From Muribaculaceae bacterium (GTDB lineage Bacteria > Bacteroidota > Bacteroidia > Bacteroidales > Muribaculaceae): DNA of 64,000 bases. The stretch lies in the NCBI GenBank assembly GCA_022509085.1, contig JAFLTW010000010.1, positions 1 through 64,000 on the forward strand, given 5' to 3'. Shown one piece after another: positions 24,685 to 33,679 of this stretch. Numbering within the stretch: position 1 is the stretch's first letter; each line of letters begins with the position of its first letter. The position numbers and the translations under genes were made by a program. Below the pieces are notes generated by a model. The model did no database searches. It worked only from the letters and a program-made list of their open reading frames with translations, and was not told the DNA's origin.

Positions 24685-26094
24685 ATGGCAGAACAGACCC
24701 TTCAGCAAAAGACGACCCTGCGCAATGTGATTACGCAGCAGCAGTTACGATTCGTGACGGCACTGGAGAAGAATGCCCGCGAGTTTGACCAGGAGGTTGA
24801 GAAGGAGCTGGAGGAGAACAGTGCCCTGGAGGCCGAGCCCGACCCGGGCCACGAGGAGGTGCGCCTGCGCGAGAGCCACGCCTCGACCTACTATCCCAAC
24901 CTCTATAGCGGGAGCGACGACCGCCCCGAGTTCTCACCGCGCGACGACTCCGAGACGCTCTACGACTCGCTGCGTGTGCAGCTCTCGGAGCGCACCCTCG
25001 ACCCCGACGTGAACGAGGCCGCCCTCTACCTCATCGACTCCCTGGAGCCCGACGGCTACCTGAGGCGCTCGATCCACGACCTGCGAGAAGACATGCTCTT
25101 CCACCACGGGCTCGACTTCTCGGAGCCCACCGTGAGCCTGGCACTCGCCACCATCAAGGAGATGGATCCTCCCGGCGTGGGCGCGGAGTCGCTCCAGGAG
25201 TGCCTCGCCCTGCAGCTTCGCCGGCTTCCGCGCACGCCCGTGCGCGACGACGCCCTGCAGATTGTGGAGAACAAATTCGAGGCCCTGACGGCGCGCCACT
25301 ACCACAAGATCCTCTCCTCGCTCAAGATCAAGGAGGGGCCGCTTCGCCGCGCCCTCGACCTCATCGTCTCGCTCAACCCCAGGCCGGGTCTGGCCGTGGG
25401 CAACACCGCCCAGGAGGCCACCAACATCGTGATTCCCGACTTCATCATAACCGAAGACGCCGACTCCGGCGAACTCTCGATAATGCTCAACAACCGCATC
25501 CCCGAGCTCAAGATCTCGGAGAGCTTCGAATCGGCCGTGAAGAGCCTGGAGATCAACCGCTCACGGCGCAAGGCCAAGACCCCCGAAAACCAGTATATCC
25601 TCTCCCATTTCAACGAGGCCAGCGACTTTATCAAGGTGTTCCGGCAGCGCCAGGAAACCCTCTATATGGTGATGTCGGCCATCGTGAAGCTGCAGAAAGA
25701 GTATTTCGAGACAGCCGACATCTACTCGCTTCACCCCATGATGCTCAAGGACCTTGAGCGCGAGACGGGGCTCGACAAGTCGACAATCTCGAGAGCCACG
25801 AAAAACAAGTTTGTCGACCTTCCCTGGGGCACCTACCCGCTGAAGTTCTTCTTCAGCGACTCCAAGGGTTCCGGGGGCAAGGAAGGGGAGGAGACAGGCA
25901 GCGCCGCGCTTACCAACCGTAAGATAGAGGCCGAGATACGCAAGATTGTGGACGCCGAAGACAAGAAGCACCCGCTGAGCGACGCCGCCATCTTCCAGGA
26001 GATGCAGCGCCGCGGACTCAACATAGCGCGACGCACCGTGACAAAATACCGGGAGCGCTGCGGCATACCGGCCTCGCGGCTGCGCCGCAGGTAA
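24685..26094 (+). CDS. rpoN: RNA polymerase sigma-54 factor
   Basis: 469 residues. Region I (about 1-50) is Gln/Leu-rich (LQQKTTLRNVITQQQLRFV) and an acidic linker follows. The core-binding domain spans about 95-250 and the HTH about 330-400. The RpoN box is ARRTVTKYRE, near the C-terminus. Sigma-54 transcribes only with an AAA+ enhancer-binding activator, none of which is in this window. The gene has its own promoter and ends 17 bp from the convergent kinase gene, with no terminator between them. Confidence 0.96.
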   Translation: MAEQTLQQKTTLRNVITQQQLRFVTALEKNAREFDQEVEKELEENSALEAEPDPGHEEVRLRESHASTYYPNLYSGSDDRPEFSPRDDSETLYDSLRVQLSERTLDPDVNEAALYLIDSLEPDGYLRRSIHDLREDMLFHHGLDFSEPTVSLALATIKEMDPPGVGAESLQECLALQLRRLPRTPVRDDALQIVENKFEALTARHYHKILSSLKIKEGPLRRALDLIVSLNPRPGLAVGNTAQEATNIVIPDFIITEDADSGELSIMLNNRIPELKISESFESAVKSLEINRSRRKAKTPENQYILSHFNEASDFIKVFRQRQETLYMVMSAIVKLQKEYFETADIYSLHPMMLKDLERETGLDKSTISRATKNKFVDLPWGTYPLKFFFSDSKGSGGKEGEETGSAALTNRKIEAEIRKIVDAEDKKHPLSDAAIFQEMQRRGLNIARRTVTKYRERCGIPASRLRRR

Positions 26095-26111
26095 GAGTTT
26101 AGGATTGATTT

Positions 26112-27356
26112 TTATTCCACGACGGGGAGCTCGAGGCGGAAGGTGGTGCCCCGGCCCACTTCGCTCTCCTTCACGTAGATGCGGCCCCCGTGGTATTCCT
26201 CAATGATGCGCTTCACAAGGGTCAGACCCAGTCCCCAGCCCCGCTTCTTGGTGGTGTAGCCGGGGTGGAACACGGTCTTGAAGTTCTTGCGCTGAATGCC
26301 TTTGCCGGTGTCTTTCACCTCAATGAACACCTTATCGCGGTCGCGTCCGGTGGTTATCTCGATGCGTCCGCTGCCGTCCATTGCATCCACGGCATTCTTC
26401 ACCAGATTTTCCATCACCCACTCGAAGAGTGCCCTCGAGACGGCCACTCCATAGTCGTCTTCCGGGAACACCATCCTGAGGTCGACCTTATCCGAGATTC
26501 TCCCCTTCATATATTGCAGCGAGCGCTCCACAACCTGGTTGAGATACTCCAGCTGCAGCTCGGGGCGGCTGCCAATCTTGGAGAAGCGGTCGGCAATCAC
26601 CGACAGGCGGTTGACGTCCTTGTTGATCTCGTCGGTCACCTCCTTCTCTGCCCCCGTGGCCTCGAGATACTGGCTCCAGGCCATAAGCGACGAGATGGGG
26701 GTGCCCAGCTGGTGGGCCGTCTCCTTCGACAGGCCGACCCACACGCGGTTTTGCTCCGCGCGCTTGGTGTAGACCACGGCAAAATAGATGATCACGGCCA
26801 GGATAACCATCACGATGAGCTGCACGTAAGGGTAAAGGCTCAGGCGTCGCAGCAGGATGGAGTCTTCGTAATAGATATATTGGGGCATTGCGAGCACCTC
26901 CACCTTGATGAAATGGGGGTTCTGGCCGGCCATCTCGGCCAGGGGTGTATCGCCGCCGGGTCGCTTGAGGCGGCTCACCAGAAAACTGTAGTTGCGCTCC
27001 GTGAGGAAGGGCACGGGGGTGCCCAGGGTATCCGTCTTGTCGGGGAGCCGGAAGTTGCGGTAGTCGAGGATGTTGAAATCGCTGTCGGCAATCATCACGG
27101 GTATCGACGTGTTTTCGGCAATGATGTTGAGCAGGAACGCCACGTCGGTGGGACTCGTGTCGATATCGGCCTGGGCCAGCTTCTCCGTGGCCTGCGCCCA
27201 GATATTCATACGCTCGCGCTCCTGGGCGGCAAGGCTCTTCACCAGGCTGTTGCTGATGAAGAGGAAGATGCCGATGGCCACGACCGAGACGGCTATGAAA
27301 GCCAGTTTTCCGGTGCGCTGCCGGTCATAGATACTGCCAAACCTGCTCCACCTCAT
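26112..27356 (-). CDS. Membrane sensor histidine kinase
   Basis: 414 residues. Two membrane helices (about 17-37 and 173-195) flank a periplasmic sensor of ~135 residues. The H-box is SKETAHQLGTPISSLMAW (His at about 213). The ATP-binding domain has the N-box NLVKNAVDAM, G1 DTGKGI and G2 GWGLGLTLV. No response regulator is adjacent, so its partner is elsewhere. Its start overlaps the HAD gene stop by 4 bp (ATGA-type), which places it last in the psd-pssA operon. Confidence 0.93.
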   Translation of the reverse strand: MRWSRFGSIYDRQRTGKLAFIAVSVVAIGIFLFISNSLVKSLAAQERERMNIWAQATEKLAQADIDTSPTDVAFLLNIIAENTSIPVMIADSDFNILDYRNFRLPDKTDTLGTPVPFLTERNYSFLVSRLKRPGGDTPLAEMAGQNPHFIKVEVLAMPQYIYYEDSILLRRLSLYPYVQLIVMVILAVIIYFAVVYTKRAEQNRVWVGLSKETAHQLGTPISSLMAWSQYLEATGAEKEVTDEINKDVNRLSVIADRFSKIGSRPELQLEYLNQVVERSLQYMKGRISDKVDLRMVFPEDDYGVAVSRALFEWVMENLVKNAVDAMDGSGRIEITTGRDRDKVFIEVKDTGKGIQRKNFKTVFHPGYTTKKRGWGLGLTLVKRIIEEYHGGRIYVKESEVGRGTTFRLELPVVE

Positions 27357-28210
27357 TCGCGGATATCCTCAAGAATGTAGCGGGCCACGGCGTCGGCGCC
27401 GTTGGAGCCGATCACCTCGTCGGCCGCCCGTTTCACGTCTTCCACTGCATTGCTCACGGCCACGCTCCAGTCGGCAATCCCCATCATTGAGAGGTCGTTG
27501 TAGTTATCGCCAAACACCACGACCCTGTCGGCTCCGACCCTCTCCTTGAGGCGAAGGATGGCCCGCGCCTTGGTGGCACCCTCCGGGAAGGCCTCCACCT
27601 CCGTAATCTCGGGTCCATACCAGTCGTGATAATACATAGGGTTCACGCCCTCAATCCTGCGCAGCCCGTCGATAATCCCGGCCGCCACATCGTTGGGGCG
27701 CATACCGAAAAAGAGTATCGCATCGTCGATGCTCTGCGGCACCTCCGACCGGCCCGACTCGGGCACGTGGAAACGCTTGAAGGGATTGTGGAGGCGCTCC
27801 TGCATAAAGGCACGCTCCACGTCGTTGAGCTCCCCGAGATGGTAGATCTCCATAATGTCCCTACCGTCAGGGCGCGCCTTGAGGGTATAGAGAAAACCGC
27901 CGCCCCCCTCGGGCCGCAGGTAGGCCTCCACGGCGCGTCTCACCTGCTCCGGGCGGAAATGCTGCACGTCGGAATACGCCCCCGTGGCCTTGTCCCAGAG
28001 CGCTGCACCGGTCATCACCACCAGCGGGATGCGGAAATCGACGGCGCGCAGGAGGGTGCTTACGGTGGCCGGCGTGCGTGCCGTAGCCACCGTCACCATT
28101 GCGCCACGCGCAATGGCGTGGTTGAGCAGCACCACCGTAGTGGGCGTCAGCTCGCTCCACGGCGACAGCAGCGTGCCGTCGAGGTCGGAAACGTATAACG
28201 TGCGGTTCAT
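27353..28210 (-). CDS. Cof-type HAD hydrolase
   Basis: 285 residues. Motif I YVSDLDGTLLSP (about 4-15), motif II VTVATAR, motif III Lys in TKARAIL, and motif IV FGDNYNDLSMM (about 235-245), with the large C2 cap typical of Cof/YidA-type phosphatases. These act on sugar phosphates, nucleotides or cofactors; the substrate is not predictable. It overlaps both neighbours by 4 bp. Confidence 0.93.
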   Translation of the reverse strand: MNRTLYVSDLDGTLLSPWSELTPTTVVLLNHAIARGAMVTVATARTPATVSTLLRAVDFRIPLVVMTGAALWDKATGAYSDVQHFRPEQVRRAVEAYLRPEGGGGFLYTLKARPDGRDIMEIYHLGELNDVERAFMQERLHNPFKRFHVPESGRSEVPQSIDDAILFFGMRPNDVAAGIIDGLRRIEGVNPMYYHDWYGPEITEVEAFPEGATKARAILRLKERVGADRVVVFGDNYNDLSMMGIADWSVAVSNAVEDVKRAADEVIGSNGADAVARYILEDIRE

Positions 28211-28677
28211 TCCTTGTTGTCCGGGGCTTTCTTCTCCCGTGTCTTTATCTCTATAAATTCGGCGTCTTCCACCTGTTGCTCCACCTTATAGGTCACCTTG
28301 CGGCCCTCTTTCGAAGCGGCAATCTCCACCTCCGAGCTGTAGCTCTTCACCTCGGTGAACTCCACATCCTCGGCAAACGTCTGGAGCATGTCGACACTGC
28401 TCCGGGCTTCGCGTCCACCGGGGTTTCTGCCGGCGGCACGACTGCCTGCGGCGGCACGCCTGAACCGGTCAGCGGCGCCCTGACCGCCCCGGGCGGCACG
28501 GCGCTGCGCCTTGCGTTCCTCCTTGCGTGTGGGCATCCCCGCCATGCGGCGCACGCGGTCTTCCACCTTACCCATCACCCACCGCTGCACGAGCGGCGCC
28601 ACCCACCGCCGCAGCACGGGCTGCAGGACGATGAGCAGAAAGATGATGACCAGGAGTATGCCGAACACCCTATCCAT
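28207..28677 (-). CDS. DUF4834 family small membrane protein
   Basis: 156 residues: one N-terminal membrane helix (about 4-22, VFGILLVIIFLLIVLQPVL) and a cytoplasmic tail that is first strongly basic (KEERKAQRRAARG) and then acidic. This layout and its place next to pssA match DUF4834 proteins of Bacteroidota. Function unknown. It overlaps pssA by 8 bp and the HAD gene by 4 bp. Confidence 0.82.
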   Translation of the reverse strand: MDRVFGILLVIIFLLIVLQPVLRRWVAPLVQRWVMGKVEDRVRRMAGMPTRKEERKAQRRAARGGQGAADRFRRAAAGSRAAGRNPGGREARSSVDMLQTFAEDVEFTEVKSYSSEVEIAASKEGRKVTYKVEQQVEDAEFIEIKTREKKAPDNKE

Positions 28678-29383
28678 GCTTCTCCACCCCTATGCAGAGC
28701 GACAACAGAAGATAGAACACCACAAACCACATAAGGCCACCCACCCCCATACAGAACACGAGCACCGCGGCGCCGAGCACCAGCAGATAGCGCCACTTGT
28801 TGCCTCCGTGAAACTTATAGTCGTGAAACTTCAGCGAGAGCAGCTTCAGGGGGGAGAGCATAAGCCAGGCCTCCAGCAGCATCACCGGCAGGAAGATCAC
28901 GGGGAGGATGAGAAACTGCGCTCCCTCGAGGATAAGGGCCGTGAAGCCAATCCAGAAGATGGCGTTGGCCGGCACGGGCATACCGATGAAAAACGACGCC
29001 TGGCGCGTATCGATGTTGAATCGCGCCAGCCTCAGGGCCGCCACGGCCGGCACCACCAGCATGCACCACTTGAGCCAGGGCTCCGCCCCGGCCGCACCGA
29101 GCATGTTGAACACCAGCAGCGTGGGCGCCACACCGAAGCTCACGAGGTCGCTCAGCGAGTCGAGCTCCTTGCCGAGCTCCGAATACGCCCGCAGGATGCG
29201 CGCGAAGAAGCCATCGAGGAAGTCGGCCGTAGCCCCGATCCCGATAAAGATGGCGCTCCACTCCCAGCCCTTGAGGCCCCACCAGGGCTCCGGACCGCGA
29301 AACGCGCAGATGATGGCCATCACGCCAGCCAGAAGGTTGAGCAGCGTGAGGCAGTTGGGTATGTTTCTTCTTACTATATTCAT
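28670..29383 (-). CDS. pssA: CDP-diacylglycerol--serine O-phosphatidyltransferase
   Basis: About 237 residues from the ATG at 29383 (NIVRRNIPNCLTLLNLLAG); a longer frame to 29440 would overlap psd. The CDP-alcohol phosphotransferase signature DGx2ARx8Gx3Dx3D is present as DGFFAR...GKELDSLSD (about 76-98), with several membrane helices around it. It makes phosphatidylserine from CDP-diacylglycerol and serine, which Psd, encoded just upstream, converts to phosphatidylethanolamine. Confidence 0.93.
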   Translation of the reverse strand: MNIVRRNIPNCLTLLNLLAGVMAIICAFRGPEPWWGLKGWEWSAIFIGIGATADFLDGFFARILRAYSELGKELDSLSDLVSFGVAPTLLVFNMLGAAGAEPWLKWCMLVVPAVAALRLARFNIDTRQASFFIGMPVPANAIFWIGFTALILEGAQFLILPVIFLPVMLLEAWLMLSPLKLLSLKFHDYKFHGGNKWRYLLVLGAAVLVFCMGVGGLMWFVVFYLLLSLCIGVEKHG

Positions 29384-29432
29384 GAGTTGTCTTGGAGTCT
29401 TGGATTCAGGGTAAGGTCGGGAGGTAAAGGGT

Positions 29433-30137
29433 TCAGGCATAAGGGTTGAGCAATGCTATCTGCGTCACCCCTCCGCACACCCTGTCGTCGAGTTTTACGA
29501 GCGGTTTGGCGTCGACCGGCAGGTAAATGTCAACCCTCGAGCCAAACTTTATGAAGCCCAGATGGTCGTAGATATTGGCCTCGACCCCCGGCTCGGCATA
29601 CGTGACTATGCGGCGCGCCATGGCTCCGGCCACCTGACGGACCGTGACCCGCTCCCCGCGCTCCGTGACAATCCCTATCGTGCTGCGCTCATTTTCCGTA
29701 GAGCTCTTGGGGAGCCACGCCGAGAGGAAGCGCCCCGGATGATGGGCCACATAGACCACCTCACCGTCGACTGGAAACCAGTTGGCATGGACATTCAGGG
29801 GCGACATGAACACGGAGATCTGGAGGGCCTCACCCTTGATGAACTCCGGCTCCACCGTGCGCTCCACCACCACCACGCGCCCGTCGGCCGAGGATACCAC
29901 GCAGCCCTCCCTGAGGCCGTGAAACTGGCGCTTCGGCGAGCGGAAGAAGTTGAACACGAAGAGGTAGCACAGAAGGCTCACCGACGAGAGCACCACCGGA
30001 ATCACCACCGTGGGCATAAACAGCCAGAGCGGTACGTTAAGGGCCGCAAGCACCACGAAGAGCAGCAGCAGGATCCCGACACCCTCGTGATGGATTTTTA
30101 CGCGCTTGATTTTCACAACACTCTGCCGTTTGAGCAT
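29433..30137 (-). CDS. psd: Phosphatidylserine decarboxylase proenzyme (short form)
   Basis: 234 residues. Two membrane helices near the N-terminus (about 20-60) are followed by the decarboxylase core with the self-cleavage site in FIKFGSRVDIYLP (Gly-Ser at about 211-212), where Ser becomes the pyruvoyl group. First gene of a five-gene operon. The ATG at 30137 lies immediately after a -7 box, so the mRNA would be leaderless or translation may begin at the GTG near 30116, removing seven residues. Confidence 0.92.
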   Translation of the reverse strand: MLKRQSVVKIKRVKIHHEGVGILLLLFVVLAALNVPLWLFMPTVVIPVVLSSVSLLCYLFVFNFFRSPKRQFHGLREGCVVSSADGRVVVVERTVEPEFIKGEALQISVFMSPLNVHANWFPVDGEVVYVAHHPGRFLSAWLPKSSTENERSTIGIVTERGERVTVRQVAGAMARRIVTYAEPGVEANIYDHLGFIKFGSRVDIYLPVDAKPLVKLDDRVCGGVTQIALLNPYA

Positions 30138-30138
30138 A

Positions 30139-30171
30139 CAAAATTACAATTTTTTTTCGTAATTTTGCAAC
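30139..30171. promoter_or_regulatory. Overlapping divergent promoters of psd and pheT
   Basis: Toward psd (-): TAATTTTG at 30139-30146 with TTG at 30168-30170, 21 bp apart. Toward pheT (+): TAATTTTG at 30160-30167, its -33 unclear. The pheT -7 box lies directly beside the psd -33 element, so polymerase at one probably blocks the other. Confidence 0.65.
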
Positions 30172-30240
30172 ATAGAGCGGCCGTTATCCCAACTTTGATG
30201 ATGACGGCGCTCCCTAAACTTTGACTTACAGATATTTAAT

Positions 30241-32721
30241 ATGGATATATCATACAACTGGCTCAAACGCTTCATCGACTTCGACCTCCCGGCACGCGAC
30301 CTCGCCGCGGCGCTGACCTCCCTGGGTCTGGAATGCGACAAGGTAGAGGAGGTGGAGACCATAAAGGGCGGCCTGCGCGGAGTCGTGATCGGCAGGGTGC
30401 TCACCTGCGAGCCTCACCCCGACTCCGACCATCTGCACGTCACCACCGTCGACCTGGGCCAGGAGGCCCCGGCGCAGATTGTATGCGGCGCCCCCAACGT
30501 AGCCGCCGGCCAGACAGTAGTGGTGGCTACCCTCGGCGCCACGCTCTACGACGGCGACAAGGAATTCCAGATCAAGAAATCAAAGATACGCGGCGTGGAG
30601 AGCTTCGGCATGATCTGCGCCGAAGACGAGCTCGGCCTGGGCGAGAGCCACGACGGCATCATCGTGATAGACGACCCCGAGGTGGCCCCCGGCACTCCCG
30701 CGGCCCAATACTTCCGCGTGGAGAGCGACTGGCGCCTGGAGGTGGAGCTCACCCCCAACCGTGTGGACGCCGCAAGCCACTACGGCACGGCCCGCGACCT
30801 CAAGGCGCTCATGATGCGCCAGGGGCGCGACGGCAGCGAATGCGAGGTAAGGCTTCCCTCCGTCGAGGCCTTCATCCCGGCCCGCGCCGACGGCGCCGCA
30901 ACTGTGGAGGTGGCCGACACGCAGGGTTGCCCGCGCTACTGCGGCGTCACCATCCGCGGCGTCAAGGTGGCCGAGAGCCCCGAATGGCTCCGCAACCTCC
31001 TCACGGCGGCCGGCCAGCGCCCCGTAAACAACATCGTAGACATCACCAACTTCGTGCTTCTCGGCATCGGCCAGCCCCTCCACAGCTTCGACCTCGACAA
31101 GGTGAAGGGCGAGAAGATCGTGGTGCGCACCTGTCCGGCCGGCACCAAGTTCACCACCCTCGACGGCGTGGAGCACACCCTCCACGAGAGCGACCTGATG
31201 ATCTGCGACGACGAGAAACCGATGTGTATAGCCGGCGTGTTCGGCGGCCTCGACAGCGGCATCACGGCCCGGACCACCAACGTCTTCATAGAGAGCGCAT
31301 GGTTCAACCCCACGCGCATACGTCGCACGGCCCGGCGCCACGCCCTGAGCACCGACGCCTCCTTCCGCTACGAGCGCGGCACCGACCCCCTCATCCCTCC
31401 CTATGCGGCTCGCCTCGCAGCCGTGCTCATCAGGGAGATTGCCGGAGGCGAGATCTGCGGCGACCTCATCGACGTATACCCGGACCCCGTAAAACCCGTG
31501 GAGATCGACTTCTCCCTCTCGTATTGCAACCGCCTTATCGGCAAGGAGATCGGCAAGGAGCTCATCCTCACCATCCTCCGCGCCCTCGAGATCACCGTAG
31601 AGGAGACCGCAGACCCCGACAGGCTGCGCCTCACCGTGCCCCCCTACCGTGTAGACGTGACGCGTCCCTGCGACGTGGTGGAGGAGATACTTCGCGTGTA
31701 CGGCTACAACAATGTGGAGACCCCCGAGCGCATGAACGCCACGCTCTCGCGCAAAGGCGCCACCGACGCCAGCTATGCCCTCGAGCAGACCGTGGCAGAG
31801 ATGCTCACGGCCAAGGGATTCATCGAGATCCTCAACAACTCCCTCTCCGCACGCGGATATTACGAGGGCAACGAGAAGTATCCCGAAGAAAACGGCGTGA
31901 AGATACTCAACCCCCTCTCGGGCGACCTCGGAGTGATGCGCCAGACGCTGCTCTACGGCGGCCTGGAGTCTATCTCCCACAACATCAACCGCAAGGCAAC
32001 GGACCTGCTTATGTATGAGTTCGGCAACGTCTACACCTATAATAAGGTTAAGGACGGCGACCCGGAGAAGCCCCTGAAGGGCTACACGGAGCGCCATGCC
32101 CTAGGCCTCTGGGCCACAGGCAACGCCGGGCTCCCCTCCTGGAACCAGAAGGGCGCCGAGGCCGACTTCTTCATGCTCAAGGGCGTAGTGGCCGACATAC
32201 TCCACCGCGCCGGCATCCCCGAGCAGGCCGTCACCATGGCACAGGAGTCCGACCCCGTATTCCTGGCCAAGCTCACCATCCGCAGCCGCTCCAACGCGGC
32301 TCTGGGCGAGGTGGGCATCCTGCGCAAGAAGACCCTCAAGGCTTTCGACATAGACCAGCCCGTGGCCTTCGCAGAGCTCGACTGGGACGCCCTCTTCACC
32401 CTCGCGGCAAAGGCCAAGACGGAGTTTACGCCGCTGCCCAAGACGATGGCCGTGCGCCGCGACCTGGCCCTGCTCCTTGACCGCAAGGTGCTCTTCGACC
32501 AGGTGGAGAAGGTGATACGCAAGAATGCCGGAAAGCTCCTGCAGAGTGTCTCGCTCTTCGACGTCTACGAAGGGAAGAACCTGCCGGAGGGCAAAAAGTC
32601 GTATGCCGTGGCCATCATCCTGCGCGACGACGAGAAGACCCTCAAGGACAAGCAGATCGACGCCGTGATGCAGAAGGTTACCGCCGCCCTGGCCAAGGAG
32701 CTCGACGCACAGCTTCGCTGA
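30241..32721 (+). CDS. pheT: Phenylalanine--tRNA ligase beta subunit
   Basis: 826 residues with the full bacterial PheT layout: N-terminal B1 and an EMAP-type tRNA-binding domain (about 40-150, with VIGRVLTCEPHPDSDHLHV), B3/B4 editing domain (about 215-390), B5 (about 405-475), a catalytic-like core (about 490-700) and the C-terminal ferredoxin-fold anticodon-binding domain (about 730-825, starting PLPKTMAVRRDLALLLD). With PheS, encoded elsewhere, it charges tRNA-Phe. Leader about 70 bases. Confidence 0.98.
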   Translation: MDISYNWLKRFIDFDLPARDLAAALTSLGLECDKVEEVETIKGGLRGVVIGRVLTCEPHPDSDHLHVTTVDLGQEAPAQIVCGAPNVAAGQTVVVATLGATLYDGDKEFQIKKSKIRGVESFGMICAEDELGLGESHDGIIVIDDPEVAPGTPAAQYFRVESDWRLEVELTPNRVDAASHYGTARDLKALMMRQGRDGSECEVRLPSVEAFIPARADGAATVEVADTQGCPRYCGVTIRGVKVAESPEWLRNLLTAAGQRPVNNIVDITNFVLLGIGQPLHSFDLDKVKGEKIVVRTCPAGTKFTTLDGVEHTLHESDLMICDDEKPMCIAGVFGGLDSGITARTTNVFIESAWFNPTRIRRTARRHALSTDASFRYERGTDPLIPPYAARLAAVLIREIAGGEICGDLIDVYPDPVKPVEIDFSLSYCNRLIGKEIGKELILTILRALEITVEETADPDRLRLTVPPYRVDVTRPCDVVEEILRVYGYNNVETPERMNATLSRKGATDASYALEQTVAEMLTAKGFIEILNNSLSARGYYEGNEKYPEENGVKILNPLSGDLGVMRQTLLYGGLESISHNINRKATDLLMYEFGNVYTYNKVKDGDPEKPLKGYTERHALGLWATGNAGLPSWNQKGAEADFFMLKGVVADILHRAGIPEQAVTMAQESDPVFLAKLTIRSRSNAALGEVGILRKKTLKAFDIDQPVAFAELDWDALFTLAAKAKTEFTPLPKTMAVRRDLALLLDRKVLFDQVEKVIRKNAGKLLQSVSLFDVYEGKNLPEGKKSYAVAIILRDDEKTLKDKQIDAVMQKVTAALAKELDAQLR

Positions 32722-32780
32722 GCCACCTAAATTCAGACAACAATAACAATAAAACAAAACATACAACTACCCTATAGACA

Positions 32781-33497
32781 ATGGGAAGAGCATTTGAATA
32801 CCGCAAGGCCCGCAAGCTGAAACGCTGGGGCAACATGAGCCGAACATTCACGCGCATCGGCAAGGAAATCACCATCGCCGCCAAGGCCGGGGGTCCCGAC
32901 CCCGACATGAACCCGCGCCTCAGGGTGCTCATTCAGAACGCCAAGGCAGCCAACATGCCGAAAGACACCGTGGAACGTGCCATAAAGAAGGCCACCGACA
33001 AGGATGCCGGCGACTACAAGGAGATAGTATACGAAGGATACGGCCCCCACGGCATCGCCATCGTGGTGGAGACGGCCACCGACAACAACCAGCGCACCGT
33101 GGCCAACGTGCGGTCGTACTTCAACAAGCATGGTGGCTCGCTGGGCACCCAGGGATCGCTCTCGTTCCTCTTCGACCACAAGAGCGTCTTCCACATCAAG
33201 CCCTCCGACGGCCTCGATCCCGAGGAATTTGAGCTGGAGCTCATGGACTTTGACGGCGAGCTGGAGCAGGATGAGGAGGAATGGCTCATCTACGGAGCGT
33301 TCGACCAGTTTTCGAACATCCAGAAATACCTGGAGGAGAAGGGTGTGGAGCTCATCTCGGCTGAGTTTGAGCGCATTCCCAACGACTACAAGGAGGTGAC
33401 GCCCGAGCAGCGTGAGGCCATCGAGAAGCTGCTGGAGAAATTCGAGGACGACGAAGACGTGCAGAACGTCTTCCACAACATGAAGGAAGAGGAATAA
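32781..33497 (+). CDS. YebC/PmpR family protein
   Basis: 238 residues with the TACO1/YebC three-domain pattern: the start GRAFEYRKARKLKRWGNMSR is followed by the conserved PDPDMNPRLRVLIQNAKAANMP stretch in segments, then YEGYGPHGIAIVVE. The family was first described as DNA-binding regulators; recent work on homologues ties them to translation of proline-rich stretches. Co-directional with pheT, 59 bp downstream; a strong terminator follows. Confidence 0.94.
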   Translation: MGRAFEYRKARKLKRWGNMSRTFTRIGKEITIAAKAGGPDPDMNPRLRVLIQNAKAANMPKDTVERAIKKATDKDAGDYKEIVYEGYGPHGIAIVVETATDNNQRTVANVRSYFNKHGGSLGTQGSLSFLFDHKSVFHIKPSDGLDPEEFELELMDFDGELEQDEEEWLIYGAFDQFSNIQKYLEEKGVELISAEFERIPNDYKEVTPEQREAIEKLLEKFEDDEDVQNVFHNMKEEE

Positions 33498-33515
33498 CGC
33501 CTCGCGAATAATAAA

Positions 33516-33549
33516 AAAGGAGTGATAACCGGATGGTTATCACTCCTTT
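33516..33549. terminator. Terminator after yebC
   Basis: A perfect 15-bp stem AAAGGAGTGATAACC / GGTTATCACTCCTTT with a GGAT loop. It also faces the convergent tRNA-Pro. Confidence 0.9.
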
Positions 33550-33555
33550 GCTTTC

Positions 33556-33634
33556 TGGTCGGGGTGACAAGATTCGAACTTGCGACCACACGCCCCCCAG
33601 ACGCGTACTCTAAACCGGGCTGAGCTACACCCCG
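33556..33634 (-). tRNA. tRNA-Pro (GGG)
   Basis: 79 bases including an encoded CCA. Acceptor CGGGGTG/CACCCCG, D-stem GCTC/GAGT, T-arm GCAAG-TTCGAAT-CTTGT. The anticodon loop CTGGGGG gives anticodon GGG, preceded by T33. The stem pairing is good apart from wobble pairs. Confidence 0.93.
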
Positions 33635-33679
33635 AAAGCGTTGCAAAATTACAACTTTAATGCGAAATGACCAAATTTT

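Noticed and set aside
24685..27356. rpoN and the histidine kinase as a nitrogen-type two-component unit
   Set aside because: They are convergent, the kinase belongs to the psd operon, and no sigma-54 activator gene is present.
26190..27380. 396-codon + strand frame opposite the histidine kinase
   Set aside because: The kinase motifs H, N, G1 and G2 on - are complete; the + product is His/Gly/Leu filler.
30580..32097. 505-codon - strand frame inside pheT
   Set aside because: Mirror of a highly conserved synthetase gene; the protein has no domain-like features.
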